Program-made: the position numbers and the translations under genes
IMG/VR virus record: IMGVR_UViG_3300025395_000266
Location: 1-22,157 of that record
Source of the DNA: a virus
Length of the DNA stretch: 22,157 nt
Direction: 5' to 3' (one strand)
The notes under the pieces: generated by a model
What the model was told of the DNA's origin: nothing
Seen by the model: the letters and a program-made list of their open reading frames with translations, nothing else
The model's database searches: none
In this document: piece after piece, positions 1-6,344 of the stretch
Numbering within the stretch: the first letter of the stretch is position 1
Layout: every line of letters begins with the position of its first letter

Positions 1-53
1 TGTAATACTTTTTCATCAATTTTAGGAAATTTGTCGTCTTTTTTAGAGTCCAT
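1..53 (-). CDS. 5' end of an unidentified phage gene (truncated by window edge)
   Basis: An ATG at 53-51 opens a reading frame that stays open to the window edge. The visible N-terminus reads MDSKKDDKFPKIDEKVL and is charged, with no recognisable domain. The start overlaps the last codons of the upstream 51-residue frame by 11 bases, a spacing typical of this window. A GGAAAT stretch about 6 bases before the ATG could serve as a weak ribosome binding site. Only about 17 codons are visible, so neither function nor the reality of the gene can be judged firmly. Confidence 0.45.
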   Translation of the reverse strand, partial: MDSKKDDKFPKIDEKVL

Positions 54-198
54 GATTAATTTCCATTTGGATGTCGTGTTTTTTTGTTCTACGACTGTAT
101 TTTGTCGCTTTTTTATGAATTTGGACAGGTTTGATAGGAGTCCGGCAAACCGGGCGTTTTAACTCTATCACAAATTTGTTGGTTTTGATATTCTTCAT
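43..198 (-). CDS. Small basic hypothetical protein (51 aa)
   Basis: This 51-codon frame begins MKNIKTNKFVIELKRPV and ends MEINHGL. It is rich in Lys, Arg and His (a KKATKYSRRTKK patch at about residues 29-40), so it is strongly basic and could bind nucleic acid, but no family is recognised. The start lies directly after the TAA stop of the upstream gene, and a GAGAAGAT sequence overlapping that stop is a plausible ribosome binding site. It is probably co-transcribed with the 114-residue gene from the promoter at 571-598. It was found by reading the frame by hand, and its small size limits confidence. Confidence 0.6.
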   Translation of the reverse strand: MKNIKTNKFVIELKRPVCRTPIKPVQIHKKATKYSRRTKKHDIQMEINHGL

Positions 199-199
199 T

Positions 200-544
200 T
201 TATCTTCTCATGCTAGATATGTCTTTTGCTTGTTCGTCTGTAAAAACCGGCACGGCATTTGATTTATGCATTGTGGCAATACCCATCATCTTATCTCCGG
301 TGTATACTTTAGCTGGTGCTTTTGTAGCTACGCCTAAACCGGTATTTAATGATTTGATTTTTTGTGTTTCCCGCACATAAACGCCTGTAACCACAGGACT
401 TCTCACTGGTTTGTATGCCATAGATTTATTTAATGATTTTGGTTTCATGGCTTCAATGGATTTGAGCCATGCGTCATAGTCCGCTTGTTGCTGTTTAGGG
501 ACTTTACGTTTTTTAGACTTTGGAACTTTGAAATGAATAAGCAT
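200..544 (-). CDS. Conserved-looking basic phage protein (114 aa), unknown function
   Basis: The first ATG (544-542) is preceded by GGAG with a 7-base spacer, which favours it over the upstream in-frame GTG at 559 that would add five residues. The product starts MLIHFKVPKSKKRKVPK and continues with a short PKQQQADYDAWLKSIEAM segment. I have seen this type of segment in small proteins of T4-like marine phages (memory, not a search). The rest is Lys/Pro/Thr-rich and probably poorly structured, with no signal peptide or membrane segment. It is the first gene after a consensus sigma70 promoter whose predicted transcript start lies about 20 bases upstream, so early expression by host RNA polymerase is likely. 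Function is unknown. Confidence 0.7.
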   Translation of the reverse strand: MLIHFKVPKSKKRKVPKQQQADYDAWLKSIEAMKPKSLNKSMAYKPVRSPVVTGVYVRETQKIKSLNTGLGVATKAPAKVYTGDKMMGIATMHKSNAVPVFTDEQAKDISSMRR

Positions 545-570
545 AATGAAACTCCACACACAGGAGTACC

Positions 571-598
571 ATTATACTCAGTTCCGTCTATTTGTCAA
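571..598 (-). promoter_or_regulatory. Consensus sigma70 (early-type) promoter
   Basis: Read on the minus strand, TTGACA (598-593) and TATAAT (576-571) are both perfect matches to the host sigma70 consensus, separated by 16 bases. The promoter sits in the only true intergenic gap here, between the stop at 621 and the start at 544, and points at the small-gene cluster 544 to 1. A weak hairpin (TGTTG 603-607 paired with CAACA 616-620, T-rich loop on the transcript) lies just upstream and could partly insulate it from read-through. The match is strong enough to expect recognition by unmodified host polymerase early in infection. Confidence 0.85.
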
Positions 599-620
599 GC
601 GTTGTTGCAAAAAAACAACA

Positions 621-800
621 TTATTTCCGATGTTTTTTATTGCCGTAGGACCAATCAACATCATAAGCATCTTCATACCGATTTTGCTTATCTGTATCTC
701 TACGTTTTTCTTGCTTTCTACGTTCATATACATTTTTCTTAAATGCATACTCATCGTTGTAGTCTTTTTCTTTGCGAAATTTAGCTACAAATTTTGACAC
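621..800 (-). CDS. Small charged hypothetical protein with GTG start (59 aa)
   Basis: A GTG at 800-798 is preceded by AGGAG with a 7-base spacer, a strong ribosome binding site that decides the start. The 59-residue product reads VSKFVAKFRKEKDY, then a Lys/Arg/Asp/Tyr-rich stretch, then DAYDVDWSYGNKKHRK. It is highly charged with a likely helical middle (residues about 9-40) and has no Cys or membrane segment. It follows the nucleotidyltransferase-like gene by 4 bases, so it is probably the last gene of that operon. No family is recognised. The SD quality and clean placement make a real gene likely. Confidence 0.75.
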   Translation of the reverse strand: MSKFVAKFRKEKDYNDEYAFKKNVYERRKQEKRRDTDKQNRYEDAYDVDWSYGNKKHRK

Positions 801-804
801 TTCT

Positions 805-1182
805 TTACTCCTGCCTCAACGTTACAAATGTTACACCCCTGACTGTGGTTTCAGGTGAATTTTCCATATTATCTTCAGACACATAAAATATTTGTGACAT
901 GGGATAACAAGCCTTTACTACTTTCAACAATTGTATTGAAGTTCCATCTGAATCATCAAATTGGAATACTTCATCTACACATTTTATAGAATCTATTAAT
1001 CTTCTGCGTGTTTGATAATCAAAAGCTAATGTTCCAGTTTTGTTGAAAACAGCATAATCAGAATGTAACCCAACTATTAGCCAATCCGATTTACATTTAC
1101 AAGCTTTTAGGAAATTTAAGTCATTTGGTGTAAGAGGATCATAACAACCAGAAACAACGGCTATTTTTTCTTTTTTTATCAT
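805..1182 (-). CDS. Cytidylyltransferase-like (HIGH superfamily) protein with degenerate active site
   Basis: The 125-residue product starts with a beta strand and loop, VVSGCYDPLTPNDLNFLKACK (residues 9-29). It aligns by eye with the GxFDxxHxGH entry motif of the cytidylyltransferase/HIGH nucleotidyltransferase superfamily, as in TagD-type glycerol-3-phosphate cytidylyltransferases. The following DWLIVGLHSD and the TRRRLIDSIKCVDEVFQFD segment also fit the family order (strand, then the R-x-x-L-x-x-x-x-x-VD-x-V helix). However, all three signature positions H, G, H are T18, N20 and D21 here, and no RTSG/ISTT motif is visible at the C-terminus. Catalysis by the usual mechanism is therefore doubtful. 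The start overlaps the upstream stop as TAATG. Confidence 0.7.
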   Translation of the reverse strand: MIKKEKIAVVSGCYDPLTPNDLNFLKACKCKSDWLIVGLHSDYAVFNKTGTLAFDYQTRRRLIDSIKCVDEVFQFDDSDGTSIQLLKVVKACYPMSQIFYVSEDNMENSPETTVRGVTFVTLRQE

Positions 1183-1604
1183 TATGGTAAAAGATTTGGA
1201 AATGCCTCTTTGACGAATTTATAATCTAGACCTTTAACGCCTAAGTCTTTATTGAATATTCCCATAACAACTTCGGCTTCTCTTGGTTCCAAATTTTGGA
1301 GAAACTCATATAACAATTGAGCACGTTTTTTATCTGTTAATTTATCGGCTGTAGGATCACCTTTGCGAAACATATACAACTTACGGATTTCTGTTGATAG
1401 TTGTGCATAACCCATGCCAGGTGGAACTTCATTTGGTTTATACCAATCAGGAAGTTCTTTGATGTACCAATCATATTGTGGATGAAATGTCAATTGTAAC
1501 ACTTCAGTCAATACTCTTGACAGATTCTGGCCAATAACACCCATTCTATCTTTTTTGTTTTTAGCTTTTTCAAACTCGTCTAAAACTTCATATATGTTCT
1601 TCAT
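1182..1604 (-). CDS. Stand-alone protein like the N-terminal domain of T4 DNA ligase (DUF6433-type)
   Basis: This 140-residue protein resembles the N-terminal, pre-adenylation domain of T4 gp30 DNA ligase. The pattern of an initial helix (VLDEFEKAKNKKDRMGVIGQN), a YDWYIKELPDW segment and a closing EVVMGIFNKDLGVKG followed by FPNLLP parallels the T4 ligase stretch VLRRVMMRDLECG to VWPGLIP. The protein stops where the ligase catalytic domain would begin, so no KxDG lysine motif is present. Such proteins are annotated DUF6433 in marine T4-like phages (family name from memory). A DNA-binding or clamp/replisome docking role is inferred. It is coupled by TAATG to the 5' nuclease gene upstream, consistent with Okazaki fragment processing. 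Confidence 0.65.
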   Translation of the reverse strand: MKNIYEVLDEFEKAKNKKDRMGVIGQNLSRVLTEVLQLTFHPQYDWYIKELPDWYKPNEVPPGMGYAQLSTEIRKLYMFRKGDPTADKLTDKKRAQLLYEFLQNLEPREAEVVMGIFNKDLGVKGLDYKFVKEAFPNLLP

Positions 1605-2455
1605 TAAAATTCCTCAATCACATCCATTAAATTTTTCAGTTTATGTTCCATGAAGTAAATCAACATCTTTTGTTTTGATGCAGGTTTAGTTTCTTCATAC
1701 GTATTTATGATTTTGGTCTTTATCTCATTTGGTATTAGACTTAGGTCAATTAGTGTTTGATTCCTAGAAAAGCCAGTTTTAGCAATTTCATCTTCCCACT
1801 TTTCACTTTGTTCGTTCAACAATTTATCCATCAAACCTTTAGTGATAGGTTTTTGTCTTAAATCACGGACAAAGCAATCAGCTGGTGAAAAGATATTTGG
1901 AATGCCATCGCCTTTATCACCACGAATAATTTTCTCTTTCAATTCAACTAATGGGTCTTCCGACTTTAGAAATTTCTTCATTGCAGGATTGTATTGCTTA
2001 ACATTACTGCCCCAACGTTGCAATTGCAAAAAGTCTCCGTCACTTGATAGAATCAAAATCTTTTCATGTGCAGCATACAAAGGAACCAAAGTGCCAATTA
2101 CATCATCTGCTTCAGCGCCTTCAACATCAATCACTTTATATGGAAAGTTTTCTTTCAATTCGGCTTTGAATTTGGCCAACATATCAAAAATGAGATGCCA
2201 ATCTAACGCAGATTTTTCACGAGACTTTTTACGGCCGGCTTTATAATATGGAAAAAATTCCTTGCGCCAGTATTTACGGTTGTCACAACAGAGTACAATC
2301 TCACCATATTCATTACGGAATGTTCTGAGGTGCATCCTGAGTATGTTTAAGACCATGTGGCGAATTAAGCTTTCTTCTAACTTAATGCCTTTTTGATTTG
2401 AAATTTGAGCCATGAGTCCTGCTAAGAGAACTTGGTTCAGGTCAACGAGAATCAT
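1604..2455 (-). CDS. rnh: T4 Rnh-type 5'-3' exonuclease/flap nuclease (RNase H)
   Basis: The 283-residue product is a FEN/5'-nuclease family enzyme of the T4 RNase H type, which removes RNA primers and short DNA from lagging-strand fragments. Visible metal-binding acidic motifs in order are MILVDLN (D5), VLCCDNRKYWRK, VEGAEADDVIG, SSDGDFLQLQ and the helix-two-turn-helix region GDKGDGIPN. The Tyr/Lys/Arg-rich YWRKEFFPYYKAGRKKSR fits the helical arch. Its length is close to that of T4 Rnh (about 305 residues). It is followed directly by the ligase-domain-like gene through a TAATG overlap. The start at 2455 has TGGAT about 7 bases upstream. Confidence in family is high. Confidence 0.92.
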   Translation of the reverse strand: MILVDLNQVLLAGLMAQISNQKGIKLEESLIRHMVLNILRMHLRTFRNEYGEIVLCCDNRKYWRKEFFPYYKAGRKKSREKSALDWHLIFDMLAKFKAELKENFPYKVIDVEGAEADDVIGTLVPLYAAHEKILILSSDGDFLQLQRWGSNVKQYNPAMKKFLKSEDPLVELKEKIIRGDKGDGIPNIFSPADCFVRDLRQKPITKGLMDKLLNEQSEKWEDEIAKTGFSRNQTLIDLSLIPNEIKTKIINTYEETKPASKQKMLIYFMEHKLKNLMDVIEEF

Positions 2456-2483
2456 TATATAATCCAGTAATTAAAAGGTCATC

Positions 2484-2828
2484 CTAACACATTTCTTTCA
2501 ACTTGTCAAAGGTTGATTCAATGAAAGATTGTGATGTTGTGGTTTTCTTGGAAACAACTCCATACCATTCATCAGGAATAAGTCTGGCAATATATTCCAA
2601 AGGAGCAAGAAGAATAGCTTCAAATTTATCCAAATGTATTGGATTTCCTTCTTCTTCAAGCTTAAACAGGATAATATGATAACAATCACCACTCTCGCTA
2701 CCATCTAGTTTTTGTCCAGGATCTTTGTAGACACTTCCTTCTACTCGAATTTCATTATCTTTTTCTCCAGGCAAAAATAAGATTGTGTCATAATTTTGTT
2801 TAGCTAGTTCGCTTAAGTTTACGTTCAT
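2484..2828 (-). CDS. Hypothetical acidic protein (114 aa)
   Basis: The start ATG at 2828 has AAGGA 6 bases upstream and overlaps the end of the GIY-YIG gene by 29 bases. The 114-residue product reads MNVNLSELAKQNYDTILFLPGEKD, then alternating hydrophobic/charged strands, then EYIARLIPDEWYGVVSKKTTTSQSFIESTFDKLKEMC. It looks like a small soluble alpha/beta protein with a C-terminal helix ending in Cys. No catalytic motif or known family is recognised. Its place between the nuclease genes suggests a DNA-metabolism accessory role, but that is only context. Confidence 0.75.
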   Translation of the reverse strand: MNVNLSELAKQNYDTILFLPGEKDNEIRVEGSVYKDPGQKLDGSESGDCYHIILFKLEEEGNPIHLDKFEAILLAPLEYIARLIPDEWYGVVSKKTTTSQSFIESTFDKLKEMC

Positions 2829-3231
2829 TGTAGTCCTTGATATGTGACTTTCTCACTCTGACCATAATCCAGTCATTGTAATACTCATCACTTTCCATAA
2901 CATTGTTTGCAAATTGCTCTTTCGCTTCAAGATAACTACATTCACCTTTGGATTTACAAAGATGTAATATTTCCCTATGGAACTTATCCTGTCCATACAT
3001 TATAACATCTTTTTGTAATTTGTCACTACTTCCATAATAAGTTTGCCAGTCTGAAGGAACTTTTATTCGTTTCTTCTTTCCTTTAACTTGTTTGGTCTTA
3101 GAGAACCAAAATAGCTTTTTACCAATGTATTTCCGGTTAGTCTCTAAGTTAGTTATAACATAAACAAATCCATAACTATCTTCAATTTGTTCTTCTGTAA
3201 AATCTTTATCTTTGTATTGCCAGTTTACCAT
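2800..3231 (-). CDS. SegE-like GIY-YIG endonuclease-fold protein
   Basis: The 143-residue product has the GIY-YIG core: GFVYVITN (21-28, variant of the GIY strand), NRKYIGKK (Y35-I36-G37), R87 in KFHREIL as the catalytic Arg, and E103/E106 in YLEAKEQF as the candidate metal-binding Glu. A TYYGSS segment (66-70) before the Arg is typical of the T4 SegE-like subgroup. In T4, Seg proteins are freestanding homing endonucleases. Many relatives in marine phages are widespread and may have a resident function, so I do not call this one mobile. No DNA-binding tail such as a NUMOD motif is visible. The start overlaps the preceding gene by 7 bases. Confidence 0.85.
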   Translation of the reverse strand: MVNWQYKDKDFTEEQIEDSYGFVYVITNLETNRKYIGKKLFWFSKTKQVKGKKKRIKVPSDWQTYYGSSDKLQKDVIMYGQDKFHREILHLCKSKGECSYLEAKEQFANNVMESDEYYNDWIMVRVRKSHIKDYNERKLKRTS

Positions 3232-3407
3232 TCATCATTCTCATCAAGGTCATCATCCTCTATATATTCTTCGGATAATTCCTCGATGACTTCGCCACAG
3301 AACGGACAATGTTCTGGTAGCTCCGTAGATACTAATTGTTCAACATACTCAACAGAATAAGTTGATTCGCAGTTAAGACACTCTCCTGATATAACTTTAT
3401 TTGTCAT
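3225..3407 (-). CDS. Zinc-ribbon small protein with acidic tail (60 aa)
   Basis: Two CxxC knuckles, C10-LN-C13 and C34-PF-C37, form a predicted zinc ribbon, and the last 20 residues are almost all Glu/Asp (IEELSEEYIEDDDLDENDEW). Acidic-tailed zinc ribbons of this size are common in T4-like phages and are usually unassigned; a role in protein-protein or nucleic acid contact is inferred. The start lies inside the last codons of the desaturase gene and its stop region overlaps the GIY-YIG gene start, so all three are probably cotranslated. GAGAA about 6 bases upstream is a modest ribosome binding site. Confidence 0.8.
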   Translation of the reverse strand: MTNKVISGECLNCESTYSVEYVEQLVSTELPEHCPFCGEVIEELSEEYIEDDDLDENDEW

Positions 3408-4116
3408 TTTTATTCTCTTTTATTTTTATTAATTTAATGAAGCTAAAAGCTTTTATCCAAAACCAACCAATATCAAATTCAAACCATTTTTCTGACAACT
3501 TAGCTAATGCTGGTCTATGATGGTGATTATTATGTAGTTCTTCTCCTCCAATTAATATTGCAATTGGAAAAATATTTCTTGATGTATCGCTAGTATCTGT
3601 ATTGCGATATCCCCAATAATGACCGATGCCATTGATTACACCTGCAGCCCAAAATGGAATCCAAATCATCTGTATACCCCAAATTAATAAACCTAACAAA
3701 CCAAATAATTCTAAATCTATTAAAAGCATTATTAGTATGCCTAATAGATTATATTTTGTATAAACATTTTTTTCTATCCAATCATCTATTGTACCAACAC
3801 CAAAATATTCAATATTCTTTTTATCTGATTTAGCAGATAGATAATACAATACACCACCAAATAGTATATTCCATATACCATGTATATTAGGACTGTGTGG
3901 ATCTTCTTTAGTATCCACATATACATGATGCATACGATGAACAGCGACCCATTCTTTTGTAATCATTCCTGTAGTTAGCCATAGCCAAAATCTCATTGGA
4001 TGGTATAATACTGGATGTATTGTGATTGCTCTATGTGTTTGGCTTCTATGTAAGAAAATAGTAACACAAAGAATGGTGATGTGTGTCATCACCAATGTGT
4101 ATATAATTGGAGTCAT
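3397..4116 (-). CDS. Membrane fatty acid desaturase (acyl-CoA/lipid desaturase family)
   Basis: The 239-residue protein has the three histidine boxes of membrane di-iron desaturases: HRSQTHR (23-29), HRMHH (60-64, followed by DTKEDPHSP) and HNNHHH (195-200), plus a GHYWGYRN motif (165-172). These match the OLE1/DesC delta-9 type (HRLxxHR, HRxHH, HNxHH). Hydrophobic segments lie at about 3-22, 43-52, 80-92, 124-147 and 152-165, consistent with an integral inner-membrane protein. It is slightly shorter than typical bacterial DesC proteins, but no box is missing. It would introduce a double bond into host acyl chains using O2 and reducing equivalents. AAGGA lies 4-5 bases before the ATG, and it follows nrdB by 12 bases, so it is co-expressed with dNTP-synthesis genes. 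Confidence 0.92.
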   Translation of the reverse strand: MTPIIYTLVMTHITILCVTIFLHRSQTHRAITIHPVLYHPMRFWLWLTTGMITKEWVAVHRMHHVYVDTKEDPHSPNIHGIWNILFGGVLYYLSAKSDKKNIEYFGVGTIDDWIEKNVYTKYNLLGILIMLLIDLELFGLLGLLIWGIQMIWIPFWAAGVINGIGHYWGYRNTDTSDTSRNIFPIAILIGGEELHNNHHHRPALAKLSEKWFEFDIGWFWIKAFSFIKLIKIKENKNDK

Positions 4117-4128
4117 TTGATCCTTATG

Positions 4129-5112
4129 TTAAGCCCAAACATCAGACCAATCGCCTGATAGAGCACCTTTAGCATAATCAGTTGCACGGTTTTCAAAGAA
4201 ATTAGTATGAGTAGGTGCATTAATCATTTCTTCAACCCATGGTAATGGATTACGTTTAATTTTGAATACGCCTTTTAGTCCAAGAGAAATCAATCGTCTA
4301 TCAGCAATGTAACGAATATACTTCTTCACATCTTCTGGTGACAAATCTTCCATTGGTCCCATTTGGAAAGCCAAATCAATGAACTTATCTTCCAACTCGA
4401 CCATCTTTTCTGCAATGGTGTAGATACGTCCTTTTAACTCGTCATTCCAAATCTCCTTGTTTTCTTCAATGTAAGTTCGGAATAATTTAATCATGTTCTC
4501 AGCGTGCTGAGTTTCATCTACGATTGACCATGTGACGATTTGACCCATGCCTTTCATTTTACCATGACGTGGGAAATTTAACAACATAATGAATGAGGAG
4601 AACAACTGCATCCCTTCAGTAAAAGCACTGAACACGGCGATATGGGTTGCAGTATTCTCTTTAGTTGTATTTTGCTTTGAAATGTCGAGCACATAATCAT
4701 GTTTCTCAACCATCTCTTTGTATTCCATGAAATCATTGTAAGTTGTTTCAGGTAGACCAAGAGTTTCAATCAAGTGTGAATAAGCAGCAATGTGTAAGGC
4801 TTCACGTGCAGCGAAACCCATCAACATCATTCTTATTTCTGGTTGTGGAAAATAGGGTAGATAATTCCTAACGTACCCACCGGCAACATCAATGTCTCCT
4901 TGAGTAAAGAATCTAAAGATATGCGTGAGGAATTGCTTTTCACTTGGTGTGAGTTTCTTTTTCCAATCTTTGACGTCCTCAAGCATAGGTACCTCAGTGT
5001 GTAACCAATGAGACTGTTCATGCTTAAGCCATGCATCGTATGCCCATGCATAGTTAAACGGTTTGAAATATGTTCTTTCATCTGTAATTCTCGATTCTGT
5101 TTTTTTAATCAT
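4129..5112 (-). CDS. nrdB: Class I ribonucleotide reductase, small (beta) subunit
   Basis: This is the radical-generating subunit that activates NrdA for NDP reduction. With the start at the ATG at 5112 (ATGA overlap with the thioredoxin stop; an upstream in-frame GTG would add four residues), the product is 327 residues. Metal ligands and the radical Tyr are visible: D73 in TQGDIDV, E104 and H107 in AAREALH, the tyrosine Y111 four residues after H107 as in E. coli NrdB (H118/Y122), then E in SAFTEGMQL and ExxH in VDETQHAENM. The C-terminal tail GDWSDVWA, rich in aromatic and acidic residues, fits the NrdA-docking peptide. The retained Tyr argues for a conventional tyrosyl radical enzyme. Confidence 0.96.
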   Translation of the reverse strand: MIKKTESRITDERTYFKPFNYAWAYDAWLKHEQSHWLHTEVPMLEDVKDWKKKLTPSEKQFLTHIFRFFTQGDIDVAGGYVRNYLPYFPQPEIRMMLMGFAAREALHIAAYSHLIETLGLPETTYNDFMEYKEMVEKHDYVLDISKQNTTKENTATHIAVFSAFTEGMQLFSSFIMLLNFPRHGKMKGMGQIVTWSIVDETQHAENMIKLFRTYIEENKEIWNDELKGRIYTIAEKMVELEDKFIDLAFQMGPMEDLSPEDVKKYIRYIADRRLISLGLKGVFKIKRNPLPWVEEMINAPTHTNFFENRATDYAKGALSGDWSDVWA

Positions 5113-5354
5113 GCTTCGATCCACTCTTTTAGTAGTTTAGGTGTTTTGACTCCAACATTACGTTTCACTTCAATGTTTTCATCTAACATGACTAAAGTAG
5201 GAACAGACCTAATACCATACTGATTAGCGATATCTTGATGTTTATCAATATCAATAACTTCAATAGGTAATTTCAAGTCTGCTCTTTCCAAATTTGCTTC
5301 TAAAATTTTACAAGGTTGGCACCAAGATGCCGTAAATCTTAATAGTCTTTTCAT
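5109..5354 (-). CDS. Thioredoxin-fold redox protein (WCQPC)
   Basis: An 81-residue thioredoxin-like protein with the active site W11-C12-Q-P-C15 and cis-proline motif SVPTL (P52). It is shorter than E. coli thioredoxin (about 108 residues) and lacks the N-terminal strand and helix, a size common for phage thioredoxin/glutaredoxin-like electron donors such as T4 NrdC. It is translationally coupled to nrdB by ATGA and lies in the same operon as nrdA, whose C-terminal CxxC needs re-reduction, so the likely role is electron donor for ribonucleotide reductase. AAGGA sits 6 bases upstream of the ATG. Confidence 0.93.
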   Translation of the reverse strand: MKRLLRFTASWCQPCKILEANLERADLKLPIEVIDIDKHQDIANQYGIRSVPTLVMLDENIEVKRNVGVKTPKLLKEWIEA

Positions 5355-5356
5355 TT

Positions 5357-5986
5357 TTATTCCTTTTCATACATTACTGTGTTTGTGTCACCCAAAGACC
5401 ATTTCGCATCAGTTTCAACAGACCATACTCTTGTTGCAACCCTAAAATCAGGATGTTTTAGTTGCACAGGATTGCTACTTGGCTCAAAGAATATTGTTCT
5501 ATTGTTTGGCTGGGCAGCAAATTGTCCGTTATCACACTTAATGAAATTGAATGATTTGTGGTCTTCAGGATCTTCTGCATAACTTATATCTAATACATTA
5601 TAATCAGGACTTGCTGAATCTACCGTAAACATATATTGACCTTTAATCATTTTTTTATCTTTGGCCAAAAATGAACACGATAAATTTTCAATAACCGCTT
5701 TCTTCAAAATTGTAATATCATAAGACATACAATTCCAAATCTGCAAATAGTCTAAAGGCAATTCATCTTCAACTTTTTTCCAACAATAACCATGTAAAGG
5801 TATTTTGTCATACAATGCTCCATACTCTGGTAGGTATGACTCAATTCTAAACGCTTGTCCTTTTATTGATTTTAAGCTAACCCATTGACATGGTACTAAC
5901 TCACCAAATCCTTTTTCAAAATCATATAAAAATTCTTTTCTTATATAACATTTAATTGGGGGTAAATTCGCTATCAAAAAAGACAT
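5357..5986 (-). CDS. Conserved-looking hypothetical protein between SET and thioredoxin genes (209 aa)
   Basis: Three tandem ATGs occur at 5992-5984. The third is chosen because AGGAG lies exactly 6 bases before it. The product begins MSFLIANLPPIKCYIRKEFLYDF and contains an ELVPCQWVSLKSIKGQAFRIESYLPEYGALYDKIPLHGYCW segment rich in aromatics, then a beta-rich C-terminal half with FFEPSSNPVQLKHPDF. I associate the N-terminal pattern with an uncharacterised protein of marine T4-like phages (memory). No catalytic motif is recognised and no membrane segment is visible. Its first 35 bases overlap the 3' end of the SET-domain gene in another frame, so the two are likely cotranslated. Confidence 0.82.
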   Translation of the reverse strand: MSFLIANLPPIKCYIRKEFLYDFEKGFGELVPCQWVSLKSIKGQAFRIESYLPEYGALYDKIPLHGYCWKKVEDELPLDYLQIWNCMSYDITILKKAVIENLSCSFLAKDKKMIKGQYMFTVDSASPDYNVLDISYAEDPEDHKSFNFIKCDNGQFAAQPNNRTIFFEPSSNPVQLKHPDFRVATRVWSVETDAKWSLGDTNTVMYEKE

Positions 5987-6344
5987 CATCATCTCCTATT
6001 TTATCATAATCTAAAGTCATTTCTTCTCCTTTTTTTATATCACGATTTGCAACGTGAGTATAGTAATCAGGAACATCTAAATTGGGATCATCTGAATGAT
6101 TCATCCAATTTGCATTATCACTTGCCCTAATCCATCCAGACATTTTAGAATCATAACAACAAAAATGTCTTATGTGTTCTTTGAATGATTCTGGATAATT
6201 GAACAAATTCTTATCACCAATCCATCCGTCAATAATTGGATCATGTTTCCAAACTATTGTGCCAGATGATATGTCTTCATCAGCATATAAACCAAGGCCT
6301 TCAATAGCACTTGGTTTAACTTTTGTTTTTACTAATAACGGCAT
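5952..6344 (-). CDS. SET-domain protein (putative protein lysine methyltransferase)
   Basis: The 130-residue product consists almost entirely of a compact SET domain. It has GLGLYADEDI (16-25, the GxG cofactor strand), NHSDDPN (82-88, matching NHSxxPN) and NRDIKKGEEMTLDYD (100-114, matching the GEELTxDY motif with the catalytic Tyr). SET enzymes transfer methyl from S-adenosylmethionine to lysine side chains. No pre-SET or post-SET Cys cluster is visible, though C62 and C63 lie mid-domain. The target is unknown; phage or host proteins are possible. The ATG directly abuts the nrdA stop codon (no gap), so it is expressed with nrdA. All key motif residues appear intact, so an active enzyme is plausible. 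Confidence 0.88.
   Translation of the reverse strand: MPLLVKTKVKPSAIEGLGLYADEDISSGTIVWKHDPIIDGWIGDKNLFNYPESFKEHIRHFCCYDSKMSGWIRASDNANWMNHSDDPNLDVPDYYTHVANRDIKKGEEMTLDYDKIGDDDVFFDSEFTPN

Noticed and set aside
603-620. Hairpin TGTTG/CAACA with a T-rich loop as a terminator
   Set aside because: The stem has only five base pairs and the T run is in the loop instead of after the stem, so it is not a convincing intrinsic terminator.
2456-2483. TATAAT-like sequence just before the rnh start
   Set aside because: TATATAATG runs straight into the start codon, leaving no room for a leader, and no -35 element is present at 16-18 bases.
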